Source of the DNA: Leptothrix cholodnii SP-6
GTDB taxonomy: Bacteria > Pseudomonadota > Gammaproteobacteria > Burkholderiales > Burkholderiaceae_C
Reading direction: 5' to 3'
DNA: 64,000 nucleotides
Assembly (NCBI RefSeq): GCF_000019785.1
Contig: NC_010524.1
Coordinates: 1,612,001-1,676,000 of the forward strand
The notes below the pieces were generated by a model. It searched no databases. It was not told the origin of the DNA and saw only the letters and a program-made list of their open reading frames with translations. Shown here in pieces: positions 60,421-64,000 of this stretch (within the stretch, counting starts at the first letter, position 1; the number at the start of each line of letters is the position of its first letter). Made by a program: the position numbers and the translations under genes.

Positions 60421-60635
60421 ACGCGGGGTCGGCACCACTGCGGTTGGAGGTTCGAGATCGAAGTCACATGCTTGCCCTCGGTATAGTGCGCGGCCGCAGG
60501 CCTTCGGGCCGGCACTGACACACACGGCAGCGCGGGCTGCCACGAGGCTCGGATGGATCGCGTTGGGAAGTATCGGCAGATCACCGCCTGTGGTGCGCAC
60601 CGGCGGCGCGGCCCTGCCCGCGCGTCGAGGCCCGC

Positions 60636-61295
60636 ATGAAGGCCTTGCTGGTCGATGACCACTCGCTGTTCCGCGAGGGCCTGACGATGCTGATGGCGCA
60701 GCGTTTCCCGGCGGTCGAGCTGTTCGACGTGGGCGACCTGAACGACGCCGAGGCGGTGCTCGGCACCGAGCCCGGCATCGAGCTGATCCTGCTCGACCTC
60801 GGCCTGCCCGACAGCCAGGGGCTCGACAGCCTGCAACGCCTGCGCAGCGTGGTGCCCGAGGTGCCGATCGTCGTGATGTCGGCCGACGAGCGGCCCGAGA
60901 CGATCCTGGCCGCGATCGACCAGGGCGCGGCCGGCTTCATCCCCAAGACCGCGCGCATCGGTGCGATCGAGAGCGCCCTGCGGGTGGTGCTCGACGGCGG
61001 CATCTTCCTGCCGCAGGGCATCTACCGCAGCATCGCGCCGCCGCTTGCCGACGGGCCGGAGGTGGATGAGGCGCAGGCGGCGCTGATGCAGTCGCTGGGC
61101 CTGACGCCGCGCCAGCTCGACGTGTTGCGGCTGATGGCGCTGGGCCAGTCGAACAAGCAGATCTCGCGTGCGCTCAGCGTGGCCGAGTCGACCATCAAGA
61201 CCCACGTGGCGGTGGTGTTCCGCCGGCTCGACGTCACCTCGCGCAGCCAGGTCATGGTCGCCGCCGCACGCATGGGCCTGCGCTTCGAGCGCTGA
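60636..61295 (+). CDS. NarL/LuxR-family two-component response regulator
   Basis: 219 aa. Receiver about 1-120 with Asp7/Asp8, phospho-acceptor in LILLDLGLPDSQG, Ser in VMSADE and Lys in IPKTAR. A C-terminal LuxR helix-turn-helix follows, about 148-212 (LTPRQLDVLRLMALGQSNKQ and AESTIKTHVAVVFRRL). It activates or represses transcription after phosphorylation. The hybrid kinase converging on it at 61334 is the likely partner, but this is by proximity only. Confidence 0.92.
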   Translation: MKALLVDDHSLFREGLTMLMAQRFPAVELFDVGDLNDAEAVLGTEPGIELILLDLGLPDSQGLDSLQRLRSVVPEVPIVVMSADERPETILAAIDQGAAGFIPKTARIGAIESALRVVLDGGIFLPQGIYRSIAPPLADGPEVDEAQAALMQSLGLTPRQLDVLRLMALGQSNKQISRALSVAESTIKTHVAVVFRRLDVTSRSQVMVAAARMGLRFER

Positions 61296-61299
61296 GCGG

Positions 61300-61324
61300 C
61301 CGGGCGCGGCGCTGCATCGCCCGG
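61300..61324. terminator. Hairpin between convergent regulator and kinase genes
   Basis: CCGGGCG / CGCCCGG, 7-bp stem, 11-nt loop, filling most of the 38-bp gap between two stops. No T run; possible two-way transcript end by position. Confidence 0.35.
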
Positions 61325-61333
61325 TCCGGCGCG

Positions 61334-63667
61334 TCAGGGCGCGGCGCGGCGCACCTGCATGATGGCCGCCAGCAGGACTTCGGCGCGGAAGGGCTTGTGC
61401 AGCACCGTCACCCCGCTGTTGGCGAGCAGGGCCAGATCGGCCGGCGCGGTGTCGCCGGTGATCACCAGCGCCGGCACCGGGCCGGCATAGCTGTGCAGCG
61501 CTTCGATCACCTCGAGCCCGGTGGCGCCGATCAGGCGCTGGTCGGTGATCAGGAAATCGACGCCGCTGCGTCCGCGCGGATGGCGTGCCAGCCACTGCCG
61601 GAAACCGGTCAGGCTGGCGTGGCTCTCGACCTCGGCGCCCCAGGCCGCCAGCCGCGCGGCCAGCGCGGCGCGCACCTGGTCGTCGTCGTCGACCAGCGCC
61701 AGGCGCCAGTCCTGCAGCGGCCGGGCCGCCGACGGGGCGGCCCGCAACGCGCCGGGCCGGGCCTGCGCGGCATCCATGCCGAGGGCAAAGCAGGAGCCGC
61801 GGCCGGGCTGCGAGCGCAGGCTCAGCCGGTGGCCGAGCAGCTGCACCGCCCGCCGCACGATCGCCAGCCCCAGGCCGAGGCCGAGATTGCCCTCGGCGTT
61901 GCGCCGGCCGGCGCCTTGCACGAACTCGTCGAAGATGCGCTCCTGCTGGTCGGCGGCGATGCCGTGGCCGCTGTCCCAGACCTGCAGCACGACGCGGTCG
62001 CCGCGCTGCCGTGCGGCCACCAGCACGCCGCCGCGTTCGGTGTAGCGCACCGCGTTGCTGACCAGGTTGCGCACGATCTGCTCGAGCAGCACGCGGTCGC
62101 TGCGCACCGCCAGCCGGGTCGGGCGCAGGCGCAGCTTCAGGCCCTTCTGGTGCGCGGCTTCGTTGACGTGGGCGGCGATGGCGTCGAACAGCGTCTGCAG
62201 CTCGATCGATTCGAAGCGCGGCTGCACCGTGCCGGCCTCCAGCCGCGACAGGTCGAGCAGGCCCTTGAGCAGCGCCTCCATCGAGGCCACCGCATCGTTG
62301 ACGCGGTCGATCATGCGGCGCTGCGCGGGCACCTGGATGTGCTCGCGCAGCAGGTCGATCAGGATGCCGATGGCGACCACCGGCTGGCGCAGGTCGTGGC
62401 TGGCGGCGGCCAGGAAACGGGTCTTGGTGAGGTTGGCCTGCTCGAGCGCGCGGGTGCGCTCGGCGACCCGCAACTCGAGGTCGGAGTTGAGCTGCTCGAC
62501 CTGTTCGAGCGCGTTGACCATGCGCTGCATCAGCGTCCAGGCGAACACCGAGAACACCAGCGGCAGCATCAGCGGCATCCAGTAGCGCGACATCACCGAC
62601 AGCTCGCCGCGCCAGCCGAGGTAGTCGTGCGCGGCGGTCACCACCAGCGTCAGCAGGGCGGTCAGCATCAGCAGCCGGGCGCGCGACTGCAGCCGCCGCG
62701 CGCTGATCGCCACCATCACCAGCGGCGGGATCACCGCGCCCAGCACCAGCGGGTAGGTGAAGGTGCGCAGGGTGTCGACCTCGCCCAGCGCCGCGGCCGG
62801 GATGCCCAGCAGCATCAGCGGCACGGCCAGGCCGATCAGCAGGCGGCGCCACCAGTGCCGGGCCCGATCGGCCAGGATCAGCGAGGCCATGCCCAGCAGC
62901 AGCGCGCTGAGGATCTGGCTGATGTACATGAAGGCATCGAAGACGATGCCCTGCTGGGCCGAATAGATCGTGAAGTAGGCGGTGCTGCGCAGCGAGATCA
63001 GCAGCCACACCAGGCCGAAGGTGCCGATCAGCACCTCGCTGCGCCGGCGCCACCACAGCAGCACCATGAACAGGCCCAGCGCGCTGCCGCCGCAGTTGAG
63101 CATCACCGGCAGCAGGAACTCGAGGCGCTGTTCGAGCAGGCTGTCGTCCCACAGCGGGCCGGCTGGTCCGATCCACACCGGCGACAGCCCCGCGCGGGTG
63201 CTGTAGCGCACCGAGATCTGCAACTCGTTATGGCCACTGCGCAGCATCTGCGGCGCCACCGGGATCCAGGTCGGCGTGGCGCGGCTGAGCGGCGGCTTGC
63301 CGGCCTCGGGGTCGATGCGCCCGCTCAGCAGCGCGCCGTTGAGGCGGATCTCGTGCTGGTCGGCCAGGCGGTCGATGCGCAGCGCCCACACTTGCTGCGG
63401 CACCACCGGCAGCTCGAAGACGATGCGGTAGATGCCCGCGCCACGGTTGGGCAGGCCGCGCTGGGCCCAGGTGTCGGGCAGTTCGACGGCCTGCTCGGGC
63501 GCGCCGGGGCGCGGGCTGAAGTGCGCCTGTGTCAGCGCCAGCGGCGGGTTGGCGACCGCCGCCGAGCCCAGCAGCAGGCCCATCAGGCCGATGAAAAAAG
63601 CCGCGCACCTGAGCAGGTGTCGCGGCCAGTCGAACGGGGCGGGCAGGGGTAGGCGGTGGGCGATCAT
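61334..63667 (-). CDS. Hybrid sensor histidine kinase with 7TM-DISM sensory module and C-terminal receiver
   Basis: 777 aa. Signal peptide about 1-39, a periplasmic jelly-roll DISM-type domain (about 45-185, GIYRIVFELPVVPQQVWALRIDRLADQHEI), then seven hydrophobic helices (about 190-395). A short coiled coil (VEQLNSDLELRVAERTRALEQ) leads to HisKA with the phospho-His in FLAAASHDLRQPVVAIG. The HATPase has NLVSNAVRYTE, DSGHGIA and GLGLGLAIV. The C-terminal receiver has DDDD at its start and the acceptor Asp in DFLITDQRL. Ligands of the DISM class are usually small carbohydrate-like molecules; none can be assigned here. Confidence 0.92.
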   Translation of the reverse strand: MIAHRLPLPAPFDWPRHLLRCAAFFIGLMGLLLGSAAVANPPLALTQAHFSPRPGAPEQAVELPDTWAQRGLPNRGAGIYRIVFELPVVPQQVWALRIDRLADQHEIRLNGALLSGRIDPEAGKPPLSRATPTWIPVAPQMLRSGHNELQISVRYSTRAGLSPVWIGPAGPLWDDSLLEQRLEFLLPVMLNCGGSALGLFMVLLWWRRRSEVLIGTFGLVWLLISLRSTAYFTIYSAQQGIVFDAFMYISQILSALLLGMASLILADRARHWWRRLLIGLAVPLMLLGIPAAALGEVDTLRTFTYPLVLGAVIPPLVMVAISARRLQSRARLLMLTALLTLVVTAAHDYLGWRGELSVMSRYWMPLMLPLVFSVFAWTLMQRMVNALEQVEQLNSDLELRVAERTRALEQANLTKTRFLAAASHDLRQPVVAIGILIDLLREHIQVPAQRRMIDRVNDAVASMEALLKGLLDLSRLEAGTVQPRFESIELQTLFDAIAAHVNEAAHQKGLKLRLRPTRLAVRSDRVLLEQIVRNLVSNAVRYTERGGVLVAARQRGDRVVLQVWDSGHGIAADQQERIFDEFVQGAGRRNAEGNLGLGLGLAIVRRAVQLLGHRLSLRSQPGRGSCFALGMDAAQARPGALRAAPSAARPLQDWRLALVDDDDQVRAALAARLAAWGAEVESHASLTGFRQWLARHPRGRSGVDFLITDQRLIGATGLEVIEALHSYAGPVPALVITGDTAPADLALLANSGVTVLHKPFRAEVLLAAIMQVRRAAP

Positions 63668-63767
63668 GGGCGGCGCCGATGATCGCAGAGACCGCTGCGC
63701 AAACCCGTCCGGACGCCGGTGCGGATCCGGCGCGGTTCAGGGTCTGCGAGTGCGACCCGCCAGCGCC

Positions 63768-64000
63768 TTACTTGCTTTGGAGGTTGAGGATCCAGCCGAC
63801 CAGCTGCTTGACCTCGGCCGGCTTGATCGCCACGGCATTGGGCGGCATCGCCAGGCCCGAGGCCTTGCCCTTCCAGTGGCTGTCGTAGGGGTTCGAGCCC
63901 TTCAGCACCACCTGGGTCAGGTTCGCGGCGGCGGTCTTGTCGCCCTTGTATTTGGCGGCGACGTCGCGCCAGGCCGGGCCGATCGGCGGCAGGCCTTCGG
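63768..64000 (-). CDS. Class I cytochrome c (c551/c552-like), C-terminal part, 5' end outside window
   Basis: The minus-strand frame is open from the window edge to a TAA at 63770-63768 and lacks a start inside the window. The 76 visible residues begin EGLPPIGPAWRDVAAKYKGD. They continue through LKGSNPYDSHWKGKASGLAMPPN, with the axial haem Met in MPPN, and end KQLVGWILNLQSK. This is the C-terminal two-thirds of a small periplasmic electron carrier; the CXXCH would lie just beyond the edge. Such carriers could exchange electrons with multihaem cytochromes, but no link is shown. Confidence 0.9.
   Translation of the reverse strand, partial: EGLPPIGPAWRDVAAKYKGDKTAAANLTQVVLKGSNPYDSHWKGKASGLAMPPNAVAIKPAEVKQLVGWILNLQSK

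Overview
The window is a stretch of very GC-rich chromosome from a Gram-negative bacterium, most likely a betaproteobacterium of the order Burkholderiales (Leptothrix/Sphaerotilus/Rubrivivax-like). This rests on the complete System I cytochrome c maturation set (ccmABCDEFGHI), the Pseudomonas/Vibrio-like che gene order with CheD and a STAS protein, the tandem-glycine-riboswitch gcvTHP operon and the HemP/TonB/ExbBD iron cluster. No rRNA or tRNA gene is present, so the genus cannot be fixed from this window. Almost all of it is densely packed ordinary chromosome. The one clear recent insertion is an intact IS30-family element.

Layout. (1) 1-416: 3' end of aroC. (2) 439-16424, minus strand: a twelve-gene chemosensory operon reading MCP, two CheYs, STAS, CheA, three large PAS/HAMP receptors, CheW, CheR, CheD, CheB. 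Divergent from it are a further receptor (16769) and a membrane diguanylate cyclase (18110). (3) 20539-36851, plus strand: the most interesting region. In order it holds a membrane protein with two HX13H pairs (predicted di-heme b), a 24-CXXCH secreted cytochrome, a secreted cytochrome with 22 CXXCH motifs plus one CX4CH, an outer-membrane beta-barrel with SPOR- and TPR-like N-terminal parts, all nine ccm genes, and a membrane-anchored Fe-S/FAD/NAD(P) oxidoreductase. Most junctions overlap or are very short. Read together this looks like a trans-envelope electron conduit packaged with its own haem-attachment machinery. (4) 36884-42159: YpfH-type esterase, threonine aldolase, an sseB-like gene whose last codons are interrupted by IS30, and an XdhC-family gene. 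(5) 42197-47100, minus strand: gcvP, gcvH, gcvT under a tandem glycine riboswitch. (6) 47144-54943: rdgC, a divergent Mre11/Rad50-like (YhaO/YhaN-type) pair, a PIN/Phd toxin-antitoxin pair and tgt. (7) 55016-60420: an iron-uptake operon (hemP, siderophore receptor, PiuC hydroxylase, tonB, exbB, exbD) behind a promoter with a Fur-like palindrome in its spacer. (8) 60636-end: a NarL-type regulator, a convergent seven-TM hybrid histidine kinase, and the 3' end of a small class I cytochrome c.

How the parts fit. Chemosensory arrays, c-di-GMP synthesis, iron uptake and a multihaem conduit would suit an organism that seeks out and exchanges electrons with an extracellular substrate such as iron or manganese. 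That is inference. What is directly visible is the haem-binding motif count, the signal peptides, the barrel-like C-terminus and the gene coupling. Electron direction (oxidation of an external donor or reduction of an external acceptor) cannot be read from the sequence.
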